A DNA stretch of 52,947 bases. Origin: Pinguiococcus pyrenoidosus. Lineage: Eukaryota; Sar; Pinguiophyceae; Pinguiochrysidales; Pinguiochrysidaceae. This document shows, one piece after another, positions 28,501 to 39,900 of this stretch (position 1 is its first letter; every line of letters starts with the position of its first letter). Made by a program: the position numbers and the translations under genes. A model generated the notes under the pieces. It had not been told where the DNA came from. It worked only from the letters and a program-made list of their open reading frames with translations, and made no database searches. The stretch spans positions 1 to 52,947 of the forward strand of contig JAAMXY010000067.1 in NCBI GenBank assembly GCA_019677205.1, in the 5' to 3' direction.

Positions 28501-31500
28501 GTTAAAGGACGATGTAGGGGGCCTGAAGTCGTCCTTCGTCTCGCCCGTGTCCGAGGAGGAGCTGAAGGACGCGTACCAGTCGATCGCTCCCGGCATCGAC
28601 TTCTCCATGGCTTTTCCCGAGCATACGCTGGGACACGTCGCCCTGTCTGCGGCGTACAAGCTTCTGCTGTGGTGCCAGGACTACATCGCCTCCGGCCGAG
28701 TCTTCGATGTTAGCCACATCACGTTGGTCGATCTGTTCGTCGAGAACATGTTTATCTCCGCCTTCGAGACGGATTCCCGTCACAGGGTCCCCGTGCTGCG
28801 AATGACGGTCAAGGATTTGAAAGCCCGTGCGATTGACATCGTGGTGCCCAAGTCGGCCACGCCGCTTGCAGACTGCGGGGGCGTCATGGACTCGCCGGGT
28901 CCCGACGCTCGCGGTCGAGCATTTTCTGGTGACACGGCCACGCCCGAAAGTGCCTTCCACGAGCTTCTGGACCGCGCGTTGCAGCATTTCGCCAAGATCA
29001 ACACGTCGGACCAGCGCCCAATCTGGATGTGGGACGAGATCGACCACCTCGTGAACAACTTCGTGACCACGTGCAAGGTCCAGCGTCTGCAGAAGGGGCT
29101 GGTTTCCCTCAGTCCTGAACTGCATTGCGGGTCGCCGTGGGATGAGGCACTGCGGCAGCTCATGGTCGATCTGGGTGTGCAGTTCGAGATGACTCGATGG
29201 AAGACCCCTGTGCTGAGCTTCCGAAGCCACTCAAAGTCGCACTCCAATCGACTCGTTCGCTCATCGTCCGTGGACAGTCCGAAAGGGAAAGCGTCAAGCG
29301 CGCACGCCCAGAGCCTTCAGCGAGCTATGTCCACCACGTCAGACAGGTCTGAAGAACTTACCCTCGCGCCGGGATCGTGGCACGTTGTGAGCAACTTGAA
29401 GTGCAGCCCGATCAGCTTCGCCGCAGACGACGTGGCCAACATGCTGGCATGGCAGGTTCTCAAGGGTCAGGGGAAGGCCACCATACGCGAGCTCCGTTCG
29501 CTCCGGGACGGGGTGAAGGCCCTCGGCATCGTCCGCCGGACACCAAACGCTGTCGTGCCGGCGTCGCCGGGAATGCAACGCACGATCTCTCCCGACGACC
29601 TTTCGAGTCACCTGGACTTGCAGACGCAAACGTTGTCGCGACGCCTGGGCGATTTCCGTGCGCGCCTGTGGAAGCTCTGCTCGAACGTCGAGATGCTTCA
29701 GGGCCGCTACATTGCGGGCTTCGAAGCCGCGAAAACGGCCATGCAGCGGACGGAGCTTGGCGCTCTGGCGAGCCTTGGCTTGTTCCGGTCCCAAATGGCT
29801 GGCTGGGTCCGACGATGCGGAAGCTCAGTCAGTGGCCTGCGAACGAGTCGCGTGGCACACTTTCCCAGGGAGTGGGCAGTCCTGGTCCGGGGGGTGCTCC
29901 TGTTTTTCAGGAAGCCACATCAGCTGCAGGTGGAGAGTTTCCTACCCCTCAGTGCCGCGGAGCTCGAGTCCATCGAGCGGGACACGCATCGGGGAACCAG
30001 CCTGTCCGTAAACGCCTTCGTCCTTCGCCCGCCAAACGCCCGGCCAATCGTGCTTGCCGTAGAGACACCGGCGGAGAAGGCGGATTGGATGTCCGGGATT
30101 CTGCAATGCCAGGAAGAAACGGACAAGTTCCGCCACGAGTGGGTCTTGCTGGATGGGGAAAGGGGCTTCCAACGTGTCGTACCCGTGATGGATGCAGCCG
30201 TCCACGGAGCCGAGAAGCCCCCCGCTGCCGAGGGCACGACCGATGAGCACGCTCCCGCGCCAGTAGGGAAGGTCGCCGCCACCGAGAGCGCAGCGGGGCC
30301 CGAGGCGCGCCAATCGGTTCCAATCTCGACATCGTTGCGGCACATGATGGTGACGGTGGTCGACGTCGAGAGAGACGAGGCCTCGTCGAGTGCGCCCGTC
30401 TTTGATATTCGCACAACCGGGCAGACTCCCAACCTTGACGGACGACCGCAGCGATCACCGCTCGCCAAGGCGGCTGACGTGTCCACGTGGGCCACGAGAC
30501 GGTCCTGGGCAGATCTTTCCGCGCTGGTCACTGCCCTGGAAATGGTAGAGAGCGAGTTCGGAGAGGGGCGGCCAAGCAGTCTCCTGAAGACCATCCCGCG
30601 AACGCTGCCGCCGCCGGAGACATCAAGCTTGGGGCTGGATGCAGGCGAGACGCGGATCATGTGCCAGCAGCTCGTGATCGGATGCCAGAACTTTCTCAAC
30701 GTCTTCTCGGAGGACTCTTGGGTGAAGGCTGAGCAGAAAGACATTGTCAAGCGATGTCTTGCGACGCTCCTCCGTTGCACGTCGCCGATTGGGTTGCTGA
30801 TCGTCCTGGGGTTCCTGGGGATTGACGTAGTGGCGTCGGACGAAAGCATGCGAGGCGAGCAGAGTCAGCCGGGTCTATCGGGGTCCGATGCGGGACGAAG
30901 ACTCGGCATGGGTCTGAAGGCGAGTGCGGGAGAGTGGCAGAAGGTCTTCGAGGCAATCCGGCCGGAGCTTGCCCTTCTTCTGCGAAAAGCCGAGGACGGA
31001 GAAGCGGAAGCGGAGGGCTGCGTGCGGCTGGTCGGGAAACTGCGCATTGACGACGATCACTTCTCTCCGACTTCCCGATCAAAGTCGCCGGCAAGGAGGG
31101 GCTCTGCTCCAAGGTCCAACACGGGCCTGGCCAATGCCAATGCGAGCCGCAGTCCGAGCCCGCCAGACTTGAAACGCAGACGACGCAGACTCCCCTGGAG
31201 TCGCCGCTCCGCGAAGGAAAGGCTCGTTGAGGATGAGATGAATGCTTCATCAGACTCGCAGGGGGATTCCCCGGTGCCTGACGAAGGCGACGACGACGAC
31301 GATGACGACTGCGCAGAGCGCATGGATCAGGAAGATCTGCAGGTGTTCCAGAGGAAGCACGTCACGCAGCCCGCATTTGCGGTGCTGGGGCAAGCGTCGG
31401 AGTTGTTGGAGCCACCAGGCGTGCTTCATCGCCAGCTGCGGGAGGCGCTGGAGGAGATGGACGGAGGAATCCAGGAGGCACGCCGACTCTGCGTGCGGGC

Positions 31501-32667
31501 GCGGCTTGCCAACTTCCTGCAGAAGGTCCTCCTGGAGGAGGAGAAGCAGCGATACTCCCAGAAGGTGTCCGACCTGGGCAGCGATCTCAAGATTTTGGAG
31601 CGACAGCGCCAACGGGATCACTATGAAATCACTCGGCTGCAGAACCAGCTTCAGCACGCCTTGTACGAGAGGGATCAGGCGCAATCCAGCGTACTGACCA
31701 TTTCGCAGCAGAGCGAAGCGCGACTGCAGGCGTCGGAGTATCGCTACGACAAGCTGCAAGCGCGACTGCGGGACGTGCAGGACCGGTCGACCAGCGGCAA
31801 GCAGCAAAGCAGCCTCGCGAGCAACATCGATCGTCGCATGAGCACGCTCATCTTCGGCAGCACGCACAGCGAGCCAGAAATGCCGGGCGCTGTTGGCGCC
31901 GTGTCCGGCCCTCAGACGGCAAACTCCTCTGCCATGCCCGACCTCGTGCAGAATCTGACGGGCGATCTCGTCGAAGCCGAGAAGAAGCTCAGCACGGCGG
32001 AGGAAGCCAACGCCGCGCTCAGTAGGCAACTCCAAGAGGCGCTCGACGCCAAGGTCGCCGCAGAAGAGCGTTGCGAGGCGCAGGCGCTGAGTCACGCCAG
32101 CGAGCTGGACAGGTACGGTGTTCCGTCTGCACTTTTGGATGGATGCTGAGGTTTGACAGCTTATTTCCCCTCTCTTCTGGAATCGTCTGATCTTCGGTCG
32201 TCTCCAAGGGCGCGCAAGGAGCTGGAAGAGATGCGAACGCGACTTCGCAAGGAGGAGCGCGCAAGGGTCCGCACGGAACAGGCCGAGGCGACGCTCCGCG
32301 AGCGGATGCAGACCTTCTATGAAGAAGCTCGAGTTGTCATGGAGGTATCAATATAGTAGAAGATGACAAATCACGCGGTCTCCAGATCTGGGGCGTTGGT
32401 TTGGGCCTTGAGCTTTGCTCACGACCTTGCGGTGCTTGTTGCACATAGGTCAAGGACGAAAAGCCGGCGCCGAGTCGCTTCTTCAGGGACGCACCTCCCG
32501 CGCCGGAAAGTGGACAAGTTCCGTCGTTGAGGCTTTCGGCGTCCCCGAGCTTTGGAAAACGCGAGAGCATCGATATTCTCGAGCCCATGCGGCGCAGATT
32601 GAAAGGAGTGCTCGATTGGGGAGCCTCGACATTCAATGGGAACGACAAGGGCCTACAAAAGTCGTAG
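25583..32667 (+). CDS. Bridge-like lipid-transfer (chorein-N/RBG) protein with PH and PX domains
   Basis: Exons 25583-32112, 32209-32344 and 32449-32667 (phases 2 and 0); 6885 nt, 2294 aa. The ATG at 25583 opens a chorein N terminus: FVSSLLGKYLKMFIRGF, LNLSILRGQYELHDLEVN and KPITLFVDEVTVEMEEPP. This resembles the BLTP3 (UHRF1BP1/SHIP164) branch more than VPS13 itself, in my reading. A long region with repeated beta-strand character (to about 1300) fits a repeating beta-groove lipid channel. Then come a PH-like domain (about 1405-1512; HFPREWAVLVRGVLLFFRKP, ETPAEKADWMSGILQ), a PX-like domain (about 1583-1735; MMVTVVDVERDE, RSWADLSALVTAL, LLKTIPRTLPPP, CQNFLNVF), an acidic run, and coiled coils from about 1960. 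Such proteins move phospholipids in bulk at membrane contact sites. PH and PX suggest phosphoinositide-directed targeting of one end. The first exon, 6.5 kb, is intronless. Exact subfamily is inference. Confidence 0.8.
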
Positions 32668-33195
32668 TTGCAGCATGAAGCTTGCGACCGTGCGGCTATT
32701 GGTGTCGCAGAAGCGAGGTGCGCAAGCCAAGAAAAGCCATGTCATATCGAGCAGGAGATCCGTCGTGCATGTGGTTTGCCGGCGGAGGGAGCAGGCTTCT
32801 CTTGGTCCACGGAGCGATTCGGAAGACGGGCTCGGATGCGAAGTCAAGCTGCGAGGAGAGTTCCAAAGCAGCCATCTAGCATGTCTCGGAAGACCTTGTA
32901 TCTGCGTGCATCTCGTCGCATCATGAAAAGCCCCATGAAAGGGCCCATGAAACGCCCTTGGATGCTTGCATCAGCTTCCCCTCTGTACCTCCCTCCCCTC
33001 CATGCTTGGTGGGCATGAGCAGCCTCTCCGCCCGGATGGATGCTTTCTCTTTTCTTGGAGACGTCGCTACGCCAGCTGAGCTCGATGCACCGCCTCCCGC
33101 GATGTCCGATTCGCATACGCCACGGCGTTCCCTTCCCTTCTCTCTCGGTGCGCAGCTGCCAATAAACCGCCCCACAATGCATTGTTATGGGGAAA

Positions 33196-33352
33196 TAGAT
33201 CATGTCCTGTATAATTATTTTTTACAAAGTTCATACTACTGATTATTTTGATTATAAAATATGATATTTTAAAATATATTCATGACTTAACACAATAGAT
33301 AATATGTAATTCAAAAAGTTTCCGAAATCTTTAATTTAAAAATAATAGTTTC
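33196..33352. other. AT-rich island
   Basis: About 155 bp of very low GC (roughly 15-20% by eye), including runs such as TTTAATTTAAAAATAATAG and a 17-bp palindrome TAAAATATGATATTTTA at 33256-33272. No ORF of note. Candidates: an organellar DNA insertion, a matrix-attachment or replication-origin-like element, or a nucleosome-free promoter segment of the HSF gene. Confidence 0.85.
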
Positions 33353-33370
33353 CCCCTTACCGACTCCTCC

Positions 33371-33410
33371 CATTGGCCAATGATATCGCGCTTACGCCTC
33401 ATCGTCCAAT
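33371..33410. promoter_or_regulatory. CCAAT-box cluster upstream of the HSF gene
   Basis: CATTGGCCAATG at 33371-33382 is a perfect 12-bp palindrome holding two opposed CCAAT boxes; a further GTCCAAT ends at 33410. They lie 370-410 bp before the ATG at 33781, immediately after the AT-rich island. Confidence 0.5.
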
Positions 33411-33780
33411 GATGCCTGTCGAAGACAAACGTTTGTTGGACCGTGCGTGCGTAGGATTGGAGCTCAGGCGCCCTGCACCTGAGGGTTTCATGCGCCCCTC
33501 TCCACACATCTTCTCAACTTCTCGAAGAGAGTCTCGACGAGCGCGCGCTTCCAAGTCTTCGCTTCATCCGCCAAGAACTTCTCGTCGAGGAGTGCGCAGC
33601 TACTCTGCAACCCTCGGCTCACCTTTCCTGGGTGGACAGAGGCGCTCCTGTGGCGCGGCTCAAGCTAGACAGCTTGGGACAGACGGATCAGGTCTTTCTC
33701 TTCCGAACTGCGCGGAGACCGCGCGCGCTGCCGAGCAGCTGCTTCCGAGTCCTTCAGCACTTCTCACTTTGGAAAGAAAG

Positions 33781-36257
33781 ATGAAGCGCGCGCACCCGAG
33801 CTACGTAAAGCCCGAGCTGCACAACGGCAAAGGGCCTCATGTGGGCTCCTTCCTCAGCAAGACCTTCACGATTTTCAACACGGAGAGCTACGCGCAGTAC
33901 TGCGGCTTCTCTCCGGACGGAGAGGTGATCGTGATTCACAACGTCCACGAGTTCGCGGCGAAGATTCTGCCGCGCCACTTCAAGCACTCCAACATGCAGT
34001 CCTTCGTGCGCCAGCTGAACATGTACGGCTTCCGCAAAATCACGAGCGAGCCGGCGACGGCGAAGTTCCGCCACCCAAACTTCAAGCGCGCGCGTCCGGA
34101 CCTGCTGCGCGGCATCAAGCGGAAGAGTGCGGAGGAGCGCAAGCAGGACACGCGGGCCAAGGCAGCTGGCGGCGGCGTGGTTGGGGTGCCACCGCCCGGC
34201 GTGCCCGCGGCGGGAAGCCCGAGCGTCGCCCTCACCACGAAGGGAAAGGCACCGGAGATTTCTCAGATGCAGCGCACGCTGATGACGATCTGGGAGCGCC
34301 TGGGCCGCCTCGAGAACAGCGCGGCACAGGCAGGGGCTCGAGAAGGTGCCGAGTCAAAGGAAGGGAACGCGGCGGACATCCCGGTCAGCACCGGCATGGG
34401 GGTTTTCAATCAGACGGGAGTCATGCCCGGCGTGGACCTGACAAGCTTTCCGAAGCACACGGGTACGTCGACAGGGGAGAGGCGGGGAGGATGTCAAGGA
34501 GGGGGCCAGCCCTGCTTCAGGAGCTAATGCTTGCTCCTTGCGCCGCACACCCGTTCCGCCTTCAGACAAGTCGTTGAACGATCTCGTGAGCCTTCGCGAA
34601 AGCCTGCAGCGCCTTCAAACGAGGATGGGGGCGATGGAGACGGAGCATCGCAACCTGATGAGCCAGAACAAGGCGCTGTGGGAGCATCTCGACATCCATC
34701 AGAACCGCCAGACGCAGCTACAACAGAAGCTGCAGAGAATCTTGATGTTCATGTACCAAATGCATCTTCAGATGGGCGGGAACTCCAGTCAGCGAGGCCT
34801 GTCGCAGGTACAATCCATGAGAGTATCCCGTGCCGTGCATTTTGTATAAGCTGCTTACCACTTGAAGTTCGGTCAGTCCCAGGAGCTTCAGCTGCCTGGT
34901 GCGAATTCGCCGATCTCGGGCATCCCAGAGTCGCTCTTCAACGACAACATCCAGTACCTTTGTATGGAGCATCCCATTCCTGGTACGTCGGAAAAAGCGG
35001 AAAGCATGTCGCGGCAGCAAATGAGGCCTCACCTCCATCCACAGGCTCGAAACCGACCGCTAGTCAGCCGCTGATCCAGCAAATCGGCACGCCGGTGGCT
35101 TCTCCGACGAACGTAATCGACTCGAGGTCCAACTCACTCAACGGGGGGGTAAGCTGGGGACGCTTCGGCGCTGCTCCCTATGGTCTCATTCCTTTCTCAC
35201 GAATCCCACGACTCCCACGACTCTCACGATTCTCACGATTCTCACGATTCTCACGATTCTCACGATTCTCACGGCTGTAGGAGCCGCAAGCCGCAGGCAC
35301 GGCAATGGCGAGGACCCTGAGTCAAAGCGCGCCATCGCCAACGACGGCGATGGCATCGGTCAGCGCCACTCCATTGGTGACGACGAGTCCCCAGCCCCTC
35401 GGCAGCATGCCGACGCCCGACCTTCTGAGGTAGCGTGCGAACGCCCGTTGGGGAATGTGGTTGCGTCGGAAACTCATACCTTAACTGTGCGCCCTTTCCA
35501 AACTAGGACGGCGTCGTTCGGCAGCTTGGACTTGGGTGAAAGCTTCTCTTTCGATTCGCCTTTGCCCTTCCAGTCATTGGACTCCTTCGGAGCGATGCCG
35601 ATGACCGAAAGCGCGGCGAAGAAGCCGAGATTGGAGCCTTCAGAGGATCTGCAAGGTAACTCGTCGGCAGGTCGCATTGGATGGGGAAGGAGACGGAGGG
35701 GGACACGGAGATGAGAGGCTTTCGCGTTTCCTGCGATGCTCTCAAGTTTCTGTTTCTGCCCTTGTTACGCTTGATGCGATTGTGGGGTTCCAAGGAGCTG
35801 AAGATTTAGTCACTGGCCTCTGACATCTTCTTTCCTCTCGCTTGCAGGCAGCGAGATTCAAAGGCAGTCGAGTCAGGTAGGGTGTCGAGGAGACCGTCTT
35901 CATCTGGCTGGTGCTTGGGGTATGCTAGATCTCCTGACTCGGCTTTGCAGGATTTTTGGGACGTCCTTCTGGGCATGAATGACGATGCGGTCAAGTCGCC
36001 GCCAAGTAACTTGCCGGAAGAATACAAGTAAGAGGCGTAGTGGAGGGAGGAAAGGCCGACGTCGATGCTCACGTCGTTGCTTTTGCCTCGGCAGGACGTC
36101 CGTCGCGGCGATCGCAAGTAATAGCTCCCGGCTAGCGCGCAGAGAAGACCAGGTCTACGACACCTTGGACGGCCTCGAGGCTAGCCTGTCGACCGCTGCA
36201 AGCATTTCGAACGCGATGGCGCAGAAGTCGGACGAGCCCGAGAGCACGGAGACGTAG
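33781..36257 (+). CDS. Heat-shock-factor-type transcription factor
   Basis: Nine exons: 33781-34462, 34566-34807, 34877-34982, 35045-35148, 35281-35429, 35507-35655, 35848-35876, 35951-36027, 36095-36257; 1701 nt, 566 aa; all phases match. The ATG at 33781 precedes the HSF DNA-binding domain (about 20-113): VGSFLSKTFTIFNTES, VIHNVHEFAAKILPRHFKHS and recognition helix NMQSFVRQLNMYGFRKI (71-87). The usual first-helix Trp position reads Tyr/Cys-Gly (YAQYCGFSPDG). Exon 2 gives a heptad coiled coil (LNDLVSLRESLQRLQTRMG ... LQQKLQRILMFMYQMHLQM), the HR-A/B-like trimerisation region. The remainder is Ser/Thr/Pro-rich with short aromatic-acidic patches (FGSLDLGESFSFDSPL, DFWDVLLGMND) that look like activation motifs, plus an AAKKPRLE basic patch that may be an NLS. 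Nuclear, DNA-binding; targets unknown. Exon 7 is only 29 bp. Confidence 0.9.
35198..35269. repeat. 9-bp intronic minisatellite (CACGATTCT) x8
   Basis: Eight 9-bp units, the first three variant (CACGAATCC, CACGACTCC, CACGACTCT), in HSF intron 4 (35149-35280). The array ends 11 bp before the acceptor CTGTAG, so it supplies most of the pyrimidine tract. Confidence 0.95.
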
Positions 36258-36939
36258 CACCGATTGACACCTCTTTAAGGAAAAACGGCCGATGAACAGT
36301 GGAAAGCTGGCCGGCCGATGCCTCGGAAAGCGCCTCCTGCTTCCATGGGAGAAGGTCCGAAGCGTGCAAGGCGCGGTTGTGCTAGTCTAGAGCGGTCTGC
36401 GCGATGCTAGAAAGAGAGCTGGAGGCCAGACGAGCCGAGGCTTGGCAGAACCACAGATGGGTCACCAATGGCAGCGTGGCGAGATCCCGAGATCCGGAGA
36501 TCCCGAGATCCCGAGATCCCGAGATCCCGAGATCCGAGCGCTCTGGGACCCTGCGTGATCTGAATACTCGTGAGGGTGCGTGCCGTCCAGGAATTCCCTT
36601 TGCATCGCTGCTGAGAGCAAGCAGTATATTCTTCAGAAGAAGTAAGGAATCCAAGTGTTTCTCCTTGATTGGTCCAACTGTTCCTTCGGCTTCCCTGATT
36701 GGTCACGTTTTGAAACGGTCCTACTTTGAAAATGTCTTAATCCAAGCGGATACGCGGAGACAAGCAGAGGACAACGGAATGTCTTCGTCTCTCAGCCAAT
36801 GGGCGTCCCGAGACGCTGGCCATCTGAAAAGTAACGGAGTACGACGCCCATCTCGTCTCCATCACCAGCGCATTGTGTCTCCTCTTTCTCTCTGGATATC
36901 GTCTCTTCTGCTTCTGCTCGAGACGCTCGAGGCGCTAGC
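36258..36939. promoter_or_regulatory. 5' region of the dynein gene with CCAAT boxes
   Basis: Contains an 8-bp tandem repeat (36480-36535), two identical inverted CCAAT elements TGATTGGTC at 36666-36674 and 36696-36704 (30 bp apart), and a direct GCCAAT at 36795-36800, 140 bp before the ATG. No coding exon was recognised; the region encodes only repeat-derived ORFs. Confidence 0.5.
36480..36535. repeat. 8-bp tandem repeat (CGAGATCC) x7
   Basis: Seven units of CGAGATCC, one with an initial G, in the intergenic DNA between the HSF and dynein genes. Confidence 0.95.
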
Positions 36940-39900
36940 ATGGAGGAGGCCCAAGGCCGCGTGCGGTGGCTCAAGACCCAGCAGGGCTCCAAGCGCCGCA
37001 TGCAGCGGCCTGGCACGGGCAAGCCAACGACGCCGCAGAGGCCGAAGAGTACGCCGAAGGCACTGGCCCCCGGCATGATGCGGGAGCTCCGGAGACGAGT
37101 CGGCCTGCCTCGGGACGACCAACAGCCCCTGGGAGACAAGGACCTGCTGTGGCAGGCCATCCGGGAGGCCAGCGACTTCCTCGGAGCAGAGAAGGCCCCG
37201 CCTTTTCCCCCGAACCCCGGCGTGACGAAAGTGCCCTTGCCCACGACGAAGCTGACGGCCATGCCATTGGAGGTCTTTGACGACTCGGAGCTCTCCGGCA
37301 GAGACCCTTTCTCCGCGGGGCCCGGCGAAGGCAGCCCGATAGAGCGCGCCGCGGAGCCCCTGGAGGCCTACGCCCCGTGCTACGATGCATTTCACACGGA
37401 GGCCACTCGCGTAGGCGGCGCGTCCAGAGCCTTCTGCCTCGCGGACGTCATGGCAGCTCGCCTTCCGGAGCAGGACGAGCACTACTTCGTGCAGCGGGAC
37501 AGCGCCTGGCGCTGGCGTCGTTGCCGCGTGCTGGGCTTCGCAACGCCGAAGGAGACGCAAGACTTTCGAGGCATCAAGAGCCTGCTCCCGACCTTCCGCG
37601 TCCAGTTTTTCGAGGAGCACTGGTGCTTGACCGGCTGCGAGCTCGTGACGGACGCGACCATCCGCGAGAGGGTGAGCAGGCTGAACCTGCGATTCGTCGA
37701 CGAGTCCGAGGGCCTGTGGAATGAGCGCATTCGCAGCGCGGAGCGCCTCAAGCTCTGGGCCATCGAGAGACACAAGTACGACCGCATCGTCCAGTACGTC
37801 CCCACGGTGCTCATCTCGCACATGCTCACAAAGTCGAGCAAGGTGATGGACTGCTCGGCCGCCAAGATCGTGCCTAAGGGCGCGCCCGAGCTGCGTCGGG
37901 TCCACGAAGCCGTCCTCGATGGCCTTCCTCAGTGGGTGGACGTCCCTAAGGAAAAGACCCCGGCGTGGGACCGCGTTGCCGCGATAACGGAAGCCGTGAT
38001 CGCAGACTATACCCGCCTCGAGCAGCGACACACGCTCGAGGCCCGGCTCCGACAAGACCGGATCTTCAGGGAGGCGTATCTGCGCCTCAAGCTGCCTCTT
38101 CCCGAGGAAGAGGGAATGGAAGCCTTGACGCCGTGGCTGGGCAAGGTCGCGTCTGGCTACCCGGCGTACGACACCCGCGTGCATGTCAACGCGCCGGGCT
38201 TCGACGCCAATCGCACCTACCTGTCTGTCAACGGCGTGTGCCACATGCCCGGGGTGATAGGCCCGCTGCAGTGGCTCCACTCGTTCTTCTACGAGCACGT
38301 GGCGCCGCAGTGCTGGCTTTTCCTGAACGTTGTAGACGACCAGTCGCATCAGCAGGAGCAGATGCGCAGCCGTGGTAGAAGGCTGCTGTCGAAGTACAAG
38401 ACGGTGGCGTCCATCGAGCTCCCTTGCTTGCCGCAGGAGTTCTGCTCCGCACAGACCAAGTACATGGAGAATATGCGCAGCGACATCTCCTCCGATTTCC
38501 GGCACGGATACGTGAACATTCTGGTGGACAAGCTGCAGAACGTCTTCGACCTCTTTCAGGCCAACATGCAGCAGTTTGAGCGGAGTCCCATGAGCCGCAT
38601 TCTGCGCCTGTCCCGCTTCGTGTTCGCAAGCATGCTCTCCGAGCTGGTCAAAGGCTCGCTGGGAAAGTGGAGCGCCTTCCTAAGCGGCGGCAAAGCGGTC
38701 TTCCTCCTCGAGCTCCTTGTGAGCGACACAGGCTCGGTGTCCGCGTCCATCTCGATGGACGAGCTCTTCGCGCTTCTGCTCGACTCCCTGGAGCAGCTGA
38801 AGCATACCGTGTACGAAGTGACGTCCATTACCCCGGAAGTCATGATGATGCTTGGCTTGCTTCCGACGCCCATGCTGGATCTGGTGAGCCCTACTACTCG
38901 CGTGGAGCAAAGCGTCATGGAAACCTTCGAAGCGACCCTGCGCACGACGAGAACGATTGTGAAGGAAACGGCCGCGGCTCGAGTGGGGGAGCTGATCCAC
39001 GAGTTCAGCGAGTTTTCCTTCGTGTACAACCACGACCCTTTCGAGACCCTCGCGGGAAATGCCATTCTGGAGCACGAGCTAGCCAATCTCGCTGCGGTTG
39101 ACACCAAGGCCTTTGCAGACGGTGCTGGCCTCCTGCCGACGATGGACTTGGATGCTGCGAAGGCCTACTTTGATTGCGTGAGCAAGTACTTCAGTGCGTA
39201 CAACGACGTCTGCCATGTCTGCGACGACGTGGTTCTCGTCGCGTGCGTGGAGGTGCACACGCAACGGGTGAAAGCGGCCATTCATCAAAGGGCCAGGGAG
39301 GCCGTGGACGCCCTGGTCGCTCGCCTCTTTCAGAAGTGCGTGGAGATCGTGACCCAGATCCTTCAGGTCTACGACAACATCCAGGAGGTGCTGACGGCGG
39401 CGCCGGACACGGAAGAGGAGCTGCGGCTGCTCATCAACTACCTGGAGAACATGCCGTCGAAGATGAGGGACATAGGCAAAACCCTGCGGAGCGTCGAGAT
39501 GACCGTGGACGCTGCGGACAAGTTCCAAGCTTGCCAGGGCGCCTTGCGGGACCTGGTGCTGAAGCTGTGGAAGGCCAAGTTCACTCCAGCGCACATTCAA
39601 GAATGCGTCGCGCGCGCCGAGGACGTGGTCAGGTCGACGAAGACTCGGATGGACATCAAGCTGAAGGGTGACATCGTCGAGTTCGAGGAGGAGCTGCTGT
39701 CGTTCGCCAGTCGAGTTGCCAACGTAGCGGCGCTGAGCAACTACGGCGAGGTGGACAAGAACTTTGACCTCGTGTCTCGGCTGCGCAACGACCTGCTGGC
39801 GTCGCAGAAGCAGGTGGAGGTCTTCAACCACCGAGCGGAGGTGTTCGTGATGCCTCCTATCGAGTATCCCGAGCTAGAGGAGCATCTCCAAGAGATCTCG

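Larger units (their letters stand above)
32668..33780. other. Intergenic region with AT-rich island
   Basis: Between the lipid-transfer gene and the HSF gene. No exon was recognised. Near 32920-32955 there is a short degenerate tandem (CCCATGAAA-like units). An extremely AT-rich block at 33196-33352 contrasts with all surrounding DNA. CCAAT motifs follow at 33371 and 33406. An in-frame Met-rich extension upstream of the HSF start is open but looks non-conserved. Confidence 0.55.

Noticed and set aside
32668-33195. Extra 3' exons of the lipid-transfer gene
   Set aside because: The frame closes cleanly at 32667 and following ORFs lack coiled-coil or other continuing character.
33373-33780. 136-residue N-terminal extension of HSF
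   Set aside because: The frame is open but low-complexity, the first codon is not ATG, and the ATG at 33781 directly precedes the conserved DNA-binding domain.
34531-35280. 249-aa plus-strand frame in the HSF region
   Set aside because: It reads HSF exon 2 out of frame and the intronic minisatellite; only the part 35045-35148 is in the true HSF frame.
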